Part shown: piece after piece, positions 26,883-35,441 of the stretch | Position numbering within the stretch: position 1 is the stretch's first letter | How the letters are laid out: the number at the start of each line of letters is the position of its first letter | From: DATAZK01 sp963731205 | Lineage (GTDB): Bacteria; Actinomycetota; Actinomycetes; Frankiales; Frankiaceae | NCBI GenBank assembly: GCA_963731205.1 | Contig: CAVSUJ010000001.1 | Coordinates: forward strand, 620,001 to 684,000 | Length of the DNA stretch: 64,000 nt | Direction: 5' to 3' | Notes under the pieces: generated by a model | What the model was told of the DNA's origin: nothing | The model's input: the letters and a program-made list of their open reading frames with translations, nothing else | Database searches by the model: none | Position numbers and translations under genes: made by a program

Positions 26883-27350
26883 TCAGCGGGCACCCCAGGC
26901 ATAGGTCTGCTTCGCCAGTTTCAGGTAGACGAAGGTCTCCGTCGAACGGACCGCGGGGATGGCCCGGACATGATCGTTCAGCAGCGCCAGCAGCCGGTCG
27001 TCGTCCTCGCAGACGACTTCGATCAGCAGGTCGAACGAGCCGGCGGTGAGCACGACGTAGTCGATCTCGTCGATGGCGGCGAGCTGTTCGGCGACCTTGC
27101 GCACGTCCCCCTCGACGACGATGCCCACCATCGCCCAGCGCTGGAAGCCCATGACCATCGGATCGGTGACGCCGACGATCTGCACCACCCCGTCATCGAG
27201 CAGCCGCTGGACCCGCTGGCGCACGGCCGCCTCGCTGAGCCCGACGATCTTGGCCAGCGCGGCGTAGGACTCGCGACCGTTGCGCTGCAGCGCGGTGACG
27301 AGAGCCTTGTCGATGTCGTCGGGACCTCGTGGATTGGCGCTGCGCGTCAC
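26883..27350 (-). CDS. Lrp/AsnC-family transcriptional regulator
   Basis: The protein has 155 residues. An N-terminal helix-turn-helix (DDIDKALVTALQRNGRESYAALAKIVGLSEAAVRQRVQRLL) is joined to an AsnC/RAM ligand-binding domain (MVGIVVEGDVRKVAEQLAAIDEIDYVVLTAGSFDLLIEVVCED). Family members bind amino acids as octamers and control transport and catabolism. It ends the minus-strand side of the amine-catabolism cluster, 22 bases after the aminotransferase stop, so it probably controls that cluster. Confidence 0.9.
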   Translation of the reverse strand: MTRSANPRGPDDIDKALVTALQRNGRESYAALAKIVGLSEAAVRQRVQRLLDDGVVQIVGVTDPMVMGFQRWAMVGIVVEGDVRKVAEQLAAIDEIDYVVLTAGSFDLLIEVVCEDDDRLLALLNDHVRAIPAVRSTETFVYLKLAKQTYAWGAR

Positions 27351-27372
27351 GAGGGGCCTCCCACTTGGTACG

Positions 27373-28779
27373 TCAGACCCGCGACCAGGCCTCCGTCAGC
27401 ACGCTACGCAAGATCTGCTCGATGTCATCGAAATGGCTCTGCTCGCAGATGAGGGGCGGCGCGAGCTGCACGACGGGGTCGCCGCGGTCATCCGCCCGGC
27501 AGTACAGGCCGGCGTCGAAGAGCGCCCGTGACAGGAAGCCCCGCAGCAGCCGCTCGGACTCGTCCTCGTTGAAGGTCTCCTTGGTGGCCTTGTCCTTCAC
27601 GAGTTCGATGCCGTAGAAGTAGCCCTCACCGCGCACGTCACCGACGATCGGCAGGTCGTTCAGCTTCTCCAAGGTGGCGCGGAAGCCGTCCTGATTGGCC
27701 CGCACGTGGGGCAGCAGCTGCTCGCGCTCGAAGATGTCGAGGTTGGCCATCGCGACGGCGGCCGACACCGGGTGGCCGCCGAAGGTGAAGCCGTGGGCGA
27801 AGCTGGTCTGTCCCTTCAGGAACGGCTCGACCAGCCGCTCGCTGGCGATCATCGCGCCGATCGGCGAATAGCCGCTCGTCATGCCCTTGGCGCAGGTGAC
27901 CATGTCGGGCAGGTATCCGAAGCGGTCGCAGGCGAACATCTCCCCGAGCCGGCCGAAGGCGCAGATCACCTCATCGGAGACCAGCAGCACGTCGTGCTTG
28001 TCGCAGATCTCGCGTACCCGCTGGAAATAGCCGGGGGGCGGCGGGAAGCAGCCGCCGCTGTTCTGCACCGGCTCGAGGAAGACGACCGCGACGGTCTCCG
28101 GACCCTCCATCTCGATGGCCAGATCGATCTGGTCGGCCGCCCAGCGTCCGAAGGCCTCGAGATCGTCGCCGTGCTCCGGAGCCCGGTAGAAGTTGGTGTT
28201 CGGCACCTTGATGGCGCTGGGCACCAGTGGCTCGAACTCCTGCTTGGCCGCCGGGATGCCGGTGATGGACAGCGCGCCCATGGTCGTGCCGTGGTAGGCG
28301 ATGCTGCGGCTGATCGCCTTGTGCTTCAAGGGTTTCCCGACGGCCTTGAAGTACTGCCGGGCAAGCTTCCACGCCGTTTCGACCGCCTCTCCGCCTCCGG
28401 TCGTGAAGAAGATCCGGTTCAGGTCGCCCGGCGCCTCGTTCGCGAGGCGCTCGGCCAGAGCTGCCGCCTGCGGATGGGCGTAGGACCACAGCGGGAAGAA
28501 CGCCAGCTCGCTCGCCTGCTTGTACGCGGCCTCCGCCAACTCCACCCGCCCGTGCCCGACCTGCACCACGAACAGGCCGGACAGCCCGTCGATGTAGCGC
28601 TTGCCCCGGGAGTCATAGACATAGGGGCCGTCGCCGCGCACGATCATCGGGACGTCGGCGTCCTGGTAGGACGAGAGCCGGCTGAAGTGCATCCACAGGT
28701 GATCCCGGGCGGCGTCCTGCAAGCCGGGATCCGATCCGTTCCCGTGCGGCAGGGGGGCGTCAACAGGCGTGGCGGTCAT
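27373..28779 (-). CDS. class III (omega) aminotransferase
   Basis: The protein has 468 residues. It is a PLP-dependent fold-type I class III enzyme. The Schiff-base lysine is Lys298 in TCAKGMTSGYSPIGAM, the PLP-contact Asp is in LLVSDEVICAFGR, and the phosphate region is TTGGGEAVETAWKLAR. It begins with DHLWMHFSRLSSYQDADVPMIVRGDG, as in actinomycete putrescine/beta-alanine/GABA aminotransferases. It likely moves an amino group from a diamine or omega-amino acid to pyruvate or 2-oxoglutarate. It shares a divergent promoter region with the APC permease. Confidence 0.87.
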   Translation of the reverse strand: MTATPVDAPLPHGNGSDPGLQDAARDHLWMHFSRLSSYQDADVPMIVRGDGPYVYDSRGKRYIDGLSGLFVVQVGHGRVELAEAAYKQASELAFFPLWSYAHPQAAALAERLANEAPGDLNRIFFTTGGGEAVETAWKLARQYFKAVGKPLKHKAISRSIAYHGTTMGALSITGIPAAKQEFEPLVPSAIKVPNTNFYRAPEHGDDLEAFGRWAADQIDLAIEMEGPETVAVVFLEPVQNSGGCFPPPPGYFQRVREICDKHDVLLVSDEVICAFGRLGEMFACDRFGYLPDMVTCAKGMTSGYSPIGAMIASERLVEPFLKGQTSFAHGFTFGGHPVSAAVAMANLDIFEREQLLPHVRANQDGFRATLEKLNDLPIVGDVRGEGYFYGIELVKDKATKETFNEDESERLLRGFLSRALFDAGLYCRADDRGDPVVQLAPPLICEQSHFDDIEQILRSVLTEAWSRV

Positions 28780-28999
28780 CTAGTTCATCTCCGGCGGTGT
28801 CTGTGTGCTGCGGCGGCGGTGGGAGCAGGCCCTGATCGGGCTGTCGCATGACGCTGTGTGCTACGACTATCGCTGCCCGAAGGCTAATCGTCACATCGAT
28901 CCACGGTAAAGAGTTCGTTTCGGACACGGATCCCTTGTCCGGAGCGATTTACTCTGCAACAGTCGCGCAACCCGCAGTCCGGCTGACGAGGAGAGCTCC
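28780..28999. promoter_or_regulatory. divergent promoter region with CGGACA/TGTCCG dyad
   Basis: A 220-base gap between the aminotransferase and permease starts holds no gene. CGGACA at 28921-28926 and TGTCCG at 28936-28941 form an inverted repeat around a GGATCC centre. The adjacent Lrp/AsnC regulator is a reasonable candidate ligand-responsive factor for it. Confidence 0.4.
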
Positions 29000-30650
29000 A
29001 TGGCGTTGGTGAATGCCGAATTCCCGCACCCTCAGACGCCGCAGGACGCGGTGGTCGAGCGGACGGCCGGCAAAGGGTCTGAAGGGGGGCTCGCTCGGCC
29101 TTCTGTCGCTGACGGTCATCGGCATCGCCTCCACGGCCCCCGCGTACAGCCTCGCGGCAACTCTGGGCGCCGTCGTCGTCCTGGTCGGCCTTCAGTCGCC
29201 GATCATCGTGGCGCTGGCGTTCATCCCGGCGTTCCTGGTGGCGCAGGGATACAAGGAGCTGAACAAGGCCGACCCTGACTGCGGCACCACCTTCACCTGG
29301 GCCACCCGGGCGTTCGGTCCCATCACCGGCTGGCTCGGCGGCTGGGGCATTGTCGCCGCCGACCTGCTGGTCATGGCGAGTCTGGCGCAGATCGCAGGCC
29401 AGTACGGCTTCCTGCTGTTCGGTGCCGACGGCATCGGCTCCGATCCCACGAGCCCCTGGGTGCTGCTGGTCGGGCTGCTCTTCATCGTGCTGATGACCTG
29501 GATCTGCTACCGCGGCATCGAGCTGTCGGCCAAGATCCAGACCGCCATCCTCGCGCTCGAGGTCACGATGCTGGTGATCTTCTCAGCGACGGCGCTGATC
29601 AAGTTCGCCACTGGCAACGCGCCCAAGGGGGCCTCGGGGGCGAAGCTCTCGTGGTTCAACCCCGCGCACATCGGCTCCTTCTCGACCTTCGTCAGCGCCA
29701 TGCTGCTGATGCTCTTCATCTACTGGGGCTGGGACAGCGCGGTCTCCGTCAACGAAGAGGCCAAGGACAGCGCCAAGACCCCGGGCCGGGCAGCCATCGT
29801 CTCCACGGTCGCGCTCGTGATGATCTATGTCGTCGTGACCCTGGCCGCGCAGATCTTCGCCGGCGTCGGCGACAAAGGCATCGGCCTGGCCAATCCTGAC
29901 AACTCCGGCGACGTGCTCTCCGTCCTCGGAGGGGCTGTCTTCGGCACCGGATGGCTCGGCAAGACCGGCACCCATCTGCTGATCCTGGTGGTGCTCAGCT
30001 CTGCGGCCGCCTGCACGCAGACGACCATCCTGCCGACGGCACGCACCACCCTGTCCATGGCGGTCTACAAGGCGATCCCCGACAGCTTCGCCCGGATCCA
30101 CCCCAAGTACCTGATCCCGACCGTGTCGACGATCGTCATGGGCGGTCTGTCGTTCCTGCTCTACCTGGCGATGAACTACGCGAGCAACGGCAACGTCATC
30201 GCTGACTCGGTGACGGCCTGCGGTGTGTGCATCGGGCTGTACTACGGCCTCACCGGTATCGCCTGCACCTGGTATTACCGCAAGAATCTTCTGACGAGCC
30301 CGCGCAACTTCCTGGTGCAGGGCCTGATGCCGTTTCTCGGCGGGGTAGCCCTCCTCTTCGCCCTCGTCTGGAGCGCCAAGGACGACTGGAACTTCAACAG
30401 CGGGCAGAGCTACACCTCATGGCAGATCCCGTTCAGCCCGCACTGGGTGATCGGCGGCGTCTTCCTGCTCGGCTTCGGGACGCTGCTGCTGGGCGTCGTC
30501 CTGATGTTCATCTGGCGCGCCTTCAGGCCTGCCTTCTTCCGCGGCGAGATCCTGAACAAGGACACGCCGACCATGGTCCCCGACGTCTCCGACGCCGACC
30601 TCGCCAAGACCCTTGCCCGCAAGGACGCACAAACGGCAGGGCAGGCCTAG
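29000..30650 (+). CDS. APC-family amino acid/polyamine permease, frameshift near 5' end
   Basis: From about residue 25 this is a clean APC transporter of about 545 residues with twelve hydrophobic segments. It starts GLKGGSLGLLSLTVIGIASTAPAYSLAA, the substrate-contact helix 1 region. The best start is ATG 29000, preceded by GGAGAG, giving MALVNAEFPHPQTPQDAVVERTAGKG. That frame must shift at the CAAAGGG at 29071-29077 to reach the transporter frame, so one extra base is likely there. Without it, an unlikely start at 29013 is needed. It probably imports the amine or amino acid degraded by the neighbours. Confidence 0.8.
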
Positions 30651-30664
30651 CGTCTGACAAGATC

Positions 30665-30727
30665 AACGCTGCCATGATCATGGTCTGAGCCGTTCCACCG
30701 GCCGCAAACCATGATCATGGCAGCGTT
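30665..30727. repeat. 20-bp perfect inverted repeat, family 2, between convergent genes
   Basis: AACGCTGCCATGATCATGGT (30665-30684) is exactly mirrored by its reverse complement at 30708-30727 around a 23-base loop. The core CCATGATCATGG is itself palindromic. It lies between the ends of the permease and the aldehyde dehydrogenase, so it may serve as a bidirectional terminator. The same words recur at 60125-60197, so it is also a dispersed element. Confidence 0.7.
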
Positions 30728-30767
30728 CGTCGTGCTCAGGCTGCGTTCTGCTCAGGCCGTGTTCTGC

Positions 30768-32201
30768 TCAAGCGATATTGCTCATGACGTGCTTGATCCG
30801 CGTGTAGTCCTCGAGCCCGTAGAGCGAAAGATCCTTGCCGTGGCCGGAGTGCTTGAAGCCGCCGTGCGGCATCTCGGCGACGATCGGGATGTGGGTGTTG
30901 ATCCACACGCAGCCGAAGTCGAGGCCCTTCGAGACCCGCATCGCGCGGGAGTGGTCGCGGGTCCACACCGATGACGCGAGCCCGTAGCGGACGGCGTTGG
31001 CACAGCGCAGCGCCTCGGCCTCGTCAGCCACTTTCTGCACGGTGATGACCGGGCCGAAGACCTCCTCGCGGGCGATCTCATCGCCCTGGCGGATGTCGGC
31101 CACGAGCGTCGCCTCGTGAAACCAGCCTGACGCGAGTGGGCCGTTGGCGCGGTGGCCGCCGACGACGATCTTCGCGGTGTCGGGCAGCCGCGACAGGAAG
31201 CCGCTGACCCGTTCGAGCTGGGCCGGATTGTTCAGCGGACCGAACGCGGCGTCCTCGTCGTCGGGCATGCCCGGCGCGGTCTGCTCCGCCTGCGCCGCGA
31301 GTGCGGCGACGATCGCGTCGTAGATGCCGGGGGTCGCGAGCACCCGCGTCGCCGCGGTGCAGTCCTGGCCGGCGTTGAAGTACCCACCGACGGCGATGCC
31401 CTCGGCTGCCGCCTCCACGTCAGCGTCGTCGAAGACGATGACCGGTGCCTTGCCGCCGAGTTCGAGATGGGTGCGCTTGAGGTCGGCGGCAGCCGCGGAA
31501 GCCACCTCCATCCCGGCGCGTACCGAACCGGTGATCGACACCAGCTGCGGAGTGGGGTGAGAGACCAGCAGCCTGCCGGTGTCACGGTCTCCGCAGATCA
31601 CGTTGAAAACCCCGGGCGGGAAGAACTCCTGGGCGATCTCGGCCAGGCGCACGGTCGTCACGGGGGTGGTGTCGCTGGGCTTCAGCACGACCGTGTTACC
31701 GGCTGCGAGCGCCGGCGCGAACTTCCAGACCGCCATCATCATCGGGTAGTTCCAGGGGGTCACCTGGGCGACGACGCCGATCGGCTCGCGCCGGATGAAG
31801 GACGTCATCCCCTCCATGTACTCCCCCGCCGAGCGACCCTCGAGCATGCGGGCCGCTCCGGCGAAGAAGCGCATCTGGTCGACCATCGGCGGGAGTTCCT
31901 CGGATGCCGTCAAACCCAAGGGCTTGCCGGTGTTCTCGGCCTCGAGCGCCACCAGTTCCCCGGCGCGCGCCTCGACGGCATCGGCGAATCTGAGCATCGC
32001 CAGCTGACGCTGCGACGGGGTGGTGTCACGCCATCCCGGGAAGGCGTTGGCCGCTGCCTCCATCGCCGCGTCGACGTCAGCCGCGGTGCTCACCGGCGCC
32101 TGCGCGAACGGCGCAGCAGTAGTGGGATTGAGTACGTCGGCAGTACGGCCGTCGGCGGGGGCGACGGCCTTTCCACCGACCAGGTTGGTGATCGTGCGCA
32201 C
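30768..32201 (-). CDS. aminobutyraldehyde-type aldehyde dehydrogenase
   Basis: The protein has 477 residues. GTG 32201 has a strong GGAGGAG site. Catalytic residues are present: Asn151 (TPWNYPMMM), Glu247 (LELGGKAP) and Cys281 (NAGQDCTAATR). The QDCTAATR form is typical of gamma-aminobutyraldehyde dehydrogenases (PatD/PuuC-like). It would oxidise the aldehyde made from putrescine or a related amine to the omega-amino acid with NAD(P)+. It lies 41 bases after the FAD oxidase gene in one transcription unit. Confidence 0.87.
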   Translation of the reverse strand: MRTITNLVGGKAVAPADGRTADVLNPTTAAPFAQAPVSTAADVDAAMEAAANAFPGWRDTTPSQRQLAMLRFADAVEARAGELVALEAENTGKPLGLTASEELPPMVDQMRFFAGAARMLEGRSAGEYMEGMTSFIRREPIGVVAQVTPWNYPMMMAVWKFAPALAAGNTVVLKPSDTTPVTTVRLAEIAQEFFPPGVFNVICGDRDTGRLLVSHPTPQLVSITGSVRAGMEVASAAAADLKRTHLELGGKAPVIVFDDADVEAAAEGIAVGGYFNAGQDCTAATRVLATPGIYDAIVAALAAQAEQTAPGMPDDEDAAFGPLNNPAQLERVSGFLSRLPDTAKIVVGGHRANGPLASGWFHEATLVADIRQGDEIAREEVFGPVITVQKVADEAEALRCANAVRYGLASSVWTRDHSRAMRVSKGLDFGCVWINTHIPIVAEMPHGGFKHSGHGKDLSLYGLEDYTRIKHVMSNIA

Positions 32202-32242
32202 GCGGATCTCCTCCTACTAGCTGCTAGTGGGTACTACTTGGC

Positions 32243-33703
32243 TCAGGTGCGTCCGGCAATGACATCAGCGATTCGCGCAATACGCGAGGTACGGCCGGCT
32301 CCGGTGCGTTCTCCCGCGGCACGGCTCTCCCGCGCATCGGCGTAGCGGTAGGCCCGGTAAAGTCCGTGAACCCCCAGGAAGCGCAGCGGTTCCGGCTCCC
32401 AGCGCCGAGGCGTGCGTCCGACCCAGGGCAGTGCGGTGAGCGCGGTGTCGCGTCCGAGGATCAGATCGGTGAGCGTGCGTCCGGCGAGATTGCTCGTTGT
32501 CACCCCGTCACCGACATAGCCGCCTGCCCAGCCGAGGCCGCTCTCCCGGTCGAGCCCGACGGTGGCGCACCAGTCACGCGGAACTCCCAGAAAGCCTGAC
32601 CAGGTATGGGCGATCGGTACGCCGCGGGTGACCGGAAACATGTTGTGCAGCAAGGCTTTCAGCGCCGTGACGGTGGAGGCTGCGGTGAGCCCCGCACCGA
32701 GGCCGTCGACGTCGGTATGGGACCCGTACCGGTACGGCACGCCGCGACCGCCGAGCGCGATCCGGCCGTCGGCGGTGCGTTGGGCGTAGCAATAGGCGTG
32801 AGCCTCGTCGCCGAGCGTCTCGCTCTGCTTCCAACCGATCTCGTCCCACGACGACGCCGGCAGCGGGTCAGTGACGATCATGGAAGAGTTCATCGGCAGC
32901 CAGGTGCGCCGCTGGCCGGGCAACGCGGCCGTGTAGCCCTCGGTCGCGCGCACGATCCACCGGGCGGTCACGGAGCCGCCAGGCGTGACGACCCGACCGG
33001 GCTCGAGGCGTTCGGCGCGGCTTGATTCGTGGATACGCACCCCCGCACGCTCGACCGCCGCGGCGAGCCCGCGGACGAGCCGGGCCGGCTGGATGCGTGC
33101 GCAGTTCGGGCTCCAGCTGCCGCCGAGGGCGCCCGCGACGCGTACCCGGGCAGTGAGTTCGGAGGCGTCGAGCAGCACGGCGTCGCGGTCTCCGCCGGGG
33201 GCCTCGTGGTGCTGCGCCACCTCGGCCTGCAACCGCTCCAGTTGCGCGGGCGTGCGGGCCACCGCGAGCCGCCCGCCCTGCACGAAGTGCGCGTCGATTC
33301 CCTCGGCGGTCGTGACGCGGCCGATCTCGGCGATCGAGGCCTTCATGGCTTCGTGCAACGCATCGACGCCAGGGCCGTAGCGCCGCGCGGGACCCGGCAG
33401 GAGCGCGCTCACCCAGCCGCCGTTACGACCCGAGGCGCCGTACCCGCAGAACTGCGCTTCCAGCACCACGATCCGAAGCTCGGGGGCAGCCTCAGCGAGG
33501 TAGTACGCGGTCCAGAGGCCGGTGTAGCCGCCGCCGACGATGCAGACATCCGCCTCCACCGAACCGCGCAGGGGAGGGCGGCGTTGTTCGACGCCCGGCG
33601 GCCCCCCGAGCTCCGCCCACCAGAACGAGACGCCGCCGTTCACCGGAGCCGACCCGCTGCGGCCGGGAGCGGCGCTCGGCTGCACGCCGCGCGTCAGGTT
33701 CAT
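32243..33703 (-). CDS. FAD-dependent amine oxidase, PuuB-like
   Basis: The protein has 486 residues. The N-terminal dinucleotide-binding motif is VCIVGGGYTGLWTAYYL with the FAD ribose Glu in VVLEAQFCGYGASGRNGGWVS. A C-terminal GYVGDGVTTSNLAGRTLTDLILG completes the DAO fold. The SFWWAELGGPP start resembles gamma-glutamylputrescine oxidases. It likely deaminates an amine to an aldehyde for the downstream dehydrogenase. No gamma-glutamyl-amine synthetase is in this window, so the substrate may be a free amine. GGAGCGAG precedes ATG 33703. Confidence 0.82.
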   Translation of the reverse strand: MNLTRGVQPSAAPGRSGSAPVNGGVSFWWAELGGPPGVEQRRPPLRGSVEADVCIVGGGYTGLWTAYYLAEAAPELRIVVLEAQFCGYGASGRNGGWVSALLPGPARRYGPGVDALHEAMKASIAEIGRVTTAEGIDAHFVQGGRLAVARTPAQLERLQAEVAQHHEAPGGDRDAVLLDASELTARVRVAGALGGSWSPNCARIQPARLVRGLAAAVERAGVRIHESSRAERLEPGRVVTPGGSVTARWIVRATEGYTAALPGQRRTWLPMNSSMIVTDPLPASSWDEIGWKQSETLGDEAHAYCYAQRTADGRIALGGRGVPYRYGSHTDVDGLGAGLTAASTVTALKALLHNMFPVTRGVPIAHTWSGFLGVPRDWCATVGLDRESGLGWAGGYVGDGVTTSNLAGRTLTDLILGRDTALTALPWVGRTPRRWEPEPLRFLGVHGLYRAYRYADARESRAAGERTGAGRTSRIARIADVIAGRT

Positions 33704-33775
33704 CTCGCTCCCGTGCTGGCCGCCGGTTGATCTGGTGGTTAACGATCACGTAACTGATCCATTAATCAGAACGGA

Positions 33776-33814
33776 CCTGGACGACTATTACCGTGGTCCA
33801 TACCGTAGTCCAGG
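33776..33814. promoter_or_regulatory. dyad plus tandem TACCGTRGTCC repeats upstream of ald
   Basis: TACCGTGGTCC (33789-33799) and TACCGTAGTCC (33801-33811) are direct repeats with a 12-base period. They are enclosed by CCTGGACGAC (33776-33785) and GTAGTCCAGG (33805-33814), an inverted repeat matching at nine of ten positions. This is a plausible operator in the divergent ald/oxidase promoter region. Confidence 0.45.
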
Positions 33815-33851
33815 ACGTAAACCGTCGTCACAAGTGCCGGAAGGGCAAAAC

Positions 33852-34964
33852 ATGAGGATCGGCGTTCCGACCGAGGTGAAGGCGGAAGAGTTTCGGGTCG
33901 CGGCGACCCCGGCGGGCGTCCGCGAGCTGACGAGCGCGGGCCACGAGGTCCTCGTCCAGGCGGGTGCGGGCGCCGGTTCCCACCTCCTCGACGCCGAGTA
34001 CGTCGCCGCCGGTGCCACGATCGTCGCCGAAGCCGATGACGTCTGGGGCGAGGCCGAGCTGGTGCTGAAGGTGAAGGAGCCCGAGGCCGAGGAGTACGGC
34101 CGCATCCGCGCCGGCCAGACCCTGTTCACCTACCTGCACCTGGCCGCCAGCCGGGAGTGCACCGATGCGCTGATCAAGAGCGGCGCCACGGCTATCGCGT
34201 ACGAGACGGTGCAGGCGGCGGACGGTTCGCTGCCGCTGCTCGCCCCGATGAGCGAGGTCGCCGGACGCATGGCGCCGCAGGTCGCGTCGCACTTCCTGGA
34301 GAAGTACGCGGGTGGACGCGGGGTGTTGCTCGGCGGGGTGCCCGGGGTGCGGCCGACGAAGGTGCTGATCCTCGGAGCCGGCACGTCGGGCATGAGCGCG
34401 GCGCTGATCGCCTTGGGGCTGCAGGCCGATGTGACCCTGCTGGACAAGAACGTGGAGCGGCTGCGCCAGGCCGACCGGATCTTCAGCGGGCAGGTCACCA
34501 CCGTCTACTCCACCGTCCACGAGGTGGAGCGGGCCGCGCTGGAATCCGACGTGGTCATCGGCGCCGTGCTGATCCCGGGCGCCAAGGCCCCGGTGCTGGT
34601 TTCCGACGACCTGGTCTCACGGATGCGTGACGGCGCGGTGCTCGTCGACATCGCCGTCGATCAGGGAGGCTGCTTCGAGTCGACCCACCCGACCACCCAT
34701 CACGACCCGGTCTTCCCGGTCAAGAACACGGTGTTCTACTGCGTGGCGAACATGCCCGGAGCCGTCCCTGCGACCTCCACGCTCGCGCTGACGAACGTGA
34801 CGCTGCCCTTCGTGGAGAAGCTCGCCCATCTCGGACCCAAGGCCGCGGTGGAGCAGGACCCGATGTTGCGCGCAGGCGTGAACGTCGCCGGCGGGGCGAT
34901 CACCTATCAGGGCGTGGCGGATGCGTTCGGGCTGCCGATGGCGGAGCTCGCCGACGTGCTCTGA
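33852..34964 (+). CDS. ald: alanine dehydrogenase
   Basis: The protein has 370 residues, the normal length. ATG 33852 is preceded by GGAAGGG; a longer open frame upstream is non-coding. It starts MRIGVPTEVKAEEFRVAATPAGV, as in Ald. The pyruvate-binding Lys and His are in LVLKVKEP and YLHLAAS, the NAD-binding loop is VLILGAGTSGMSAA, and it continues to VDIAVDQGGCFESTHPTTH. It interconverts L-alanine with pyruvate plus ammonia, matching a pyruvate-dependent aminotransferase whose product is alanine. Confidence 0.92.
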   Translation: MRIGVPTEVKAEEFRVAATPAGVRELTSAGHEVLVQAGAGAGSHLLDAEYVAAGATIVAEADDVWGEAELVLKVKEPEAEEYGRIRAGQTLFTYLHLAASRECTDALIKSGATAIAYETVQAADGSLPLLAPMSEVAGRMAPQVASHFLEKYAGGRGVLLGGVPGVRPTKVLILGAGTSGMSAALIALGLQADVTLLDKNVERLRQADRIFSGQVTTVYSTVHEVERAALESDVVIGAVLIPGAKAPVLVSDDLVSRMRDGAVLVDIAVDQGGCFESTHPTTHHDPVFPVKNTVFYCVANMPGAVPATSTLALTNVTLPFVEKLAHLGPKAAVEQDPMLRAGVNVAGGAITYQGVADAFGLPMAELADVL

Positions 34965-34981
34965 GGGGCGACTCACACTGT

Positions 34982-34996
34982 GGCTCCGGCGGAGCC
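34982..34996. terminator. hairpin between ald and the convergent SnoaL-like gene
   Basis: GGCTCC and GGAGCC form a 6-bp stem around a three-base loop, 18 bases after the ald stop. Confidence 0.4.
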
Positions 34997-35030
34997 GTAC
35001 CGGGCGGAATCCCTTGCGCTGTAAGCACTT

Positions 35031-35441
35031 TCAATCGCTACTGGAAGCTCGCGCATGCTCGTTCGGATTGGAGTATTCGGTCCACCGCACGATCTGTCCG
35101 TCGTCGATCGTGAGGCAGTGAAAGTAGTGATTCCGGTAGGGCTTGCCGGTGGCGCGGATGACGTGATCGCCCTGCACTTCGATGATGAAGCGGTTCGGAT
35201 CACCGGTCGGCAGAAGCTGGTGAAAGGCAAAACGCTGTTGGCTGAAATAGGACGACGCACCCTCGTCCATCGATCGCATCATCGTCCCCACGACGTCCTT
35301 GCCCGCGCGAGGCTCGAAGTTGTCGTAGAACGGGCACTCGAACACCACGTTCTCGTGCAGCGCCGCGATTGCTGATTCGTGGCCGGACCCCGGCGACCGG
35401 AACATGTCGTAGGCCGCTTCGGCCGCTTCCTCGTTGGTCAC
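35031..35441 (-). CDS. SnoaL-like/NTF2-fold protein
   Basis: The protein has 136 residues. GTG 35441 overlaps the stop of the dioxygenase gene (GTGA), which decides the start. The domain pattern is NEEAAEAAYDMFRSPGSGHESAIAALHENVVFECPFY, then FIIEVQGDHVIRATGKPYRNHYFHCLTIDDGQIVRWTEYSNP. This matches SnoaL-like polyketide-cyclase-fold proteins. Co-translation with a TauD-like dioxygenase suggests it acts on the same substrate, which is not known. Confidence 0.75.
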   Translation of the reverse strand: MTNEEAAEAAYDMFRSPGSGHESAIAALHENVVFECPFYDNFEPRAGKDVVGTMMRSMDEGASSYFSQQRFAFHQLLPTGDPNRFIIEVQGDHVIRATGKPYRNHYFHCLTIDDGQIVRWTEYSNPNEHARASSSD

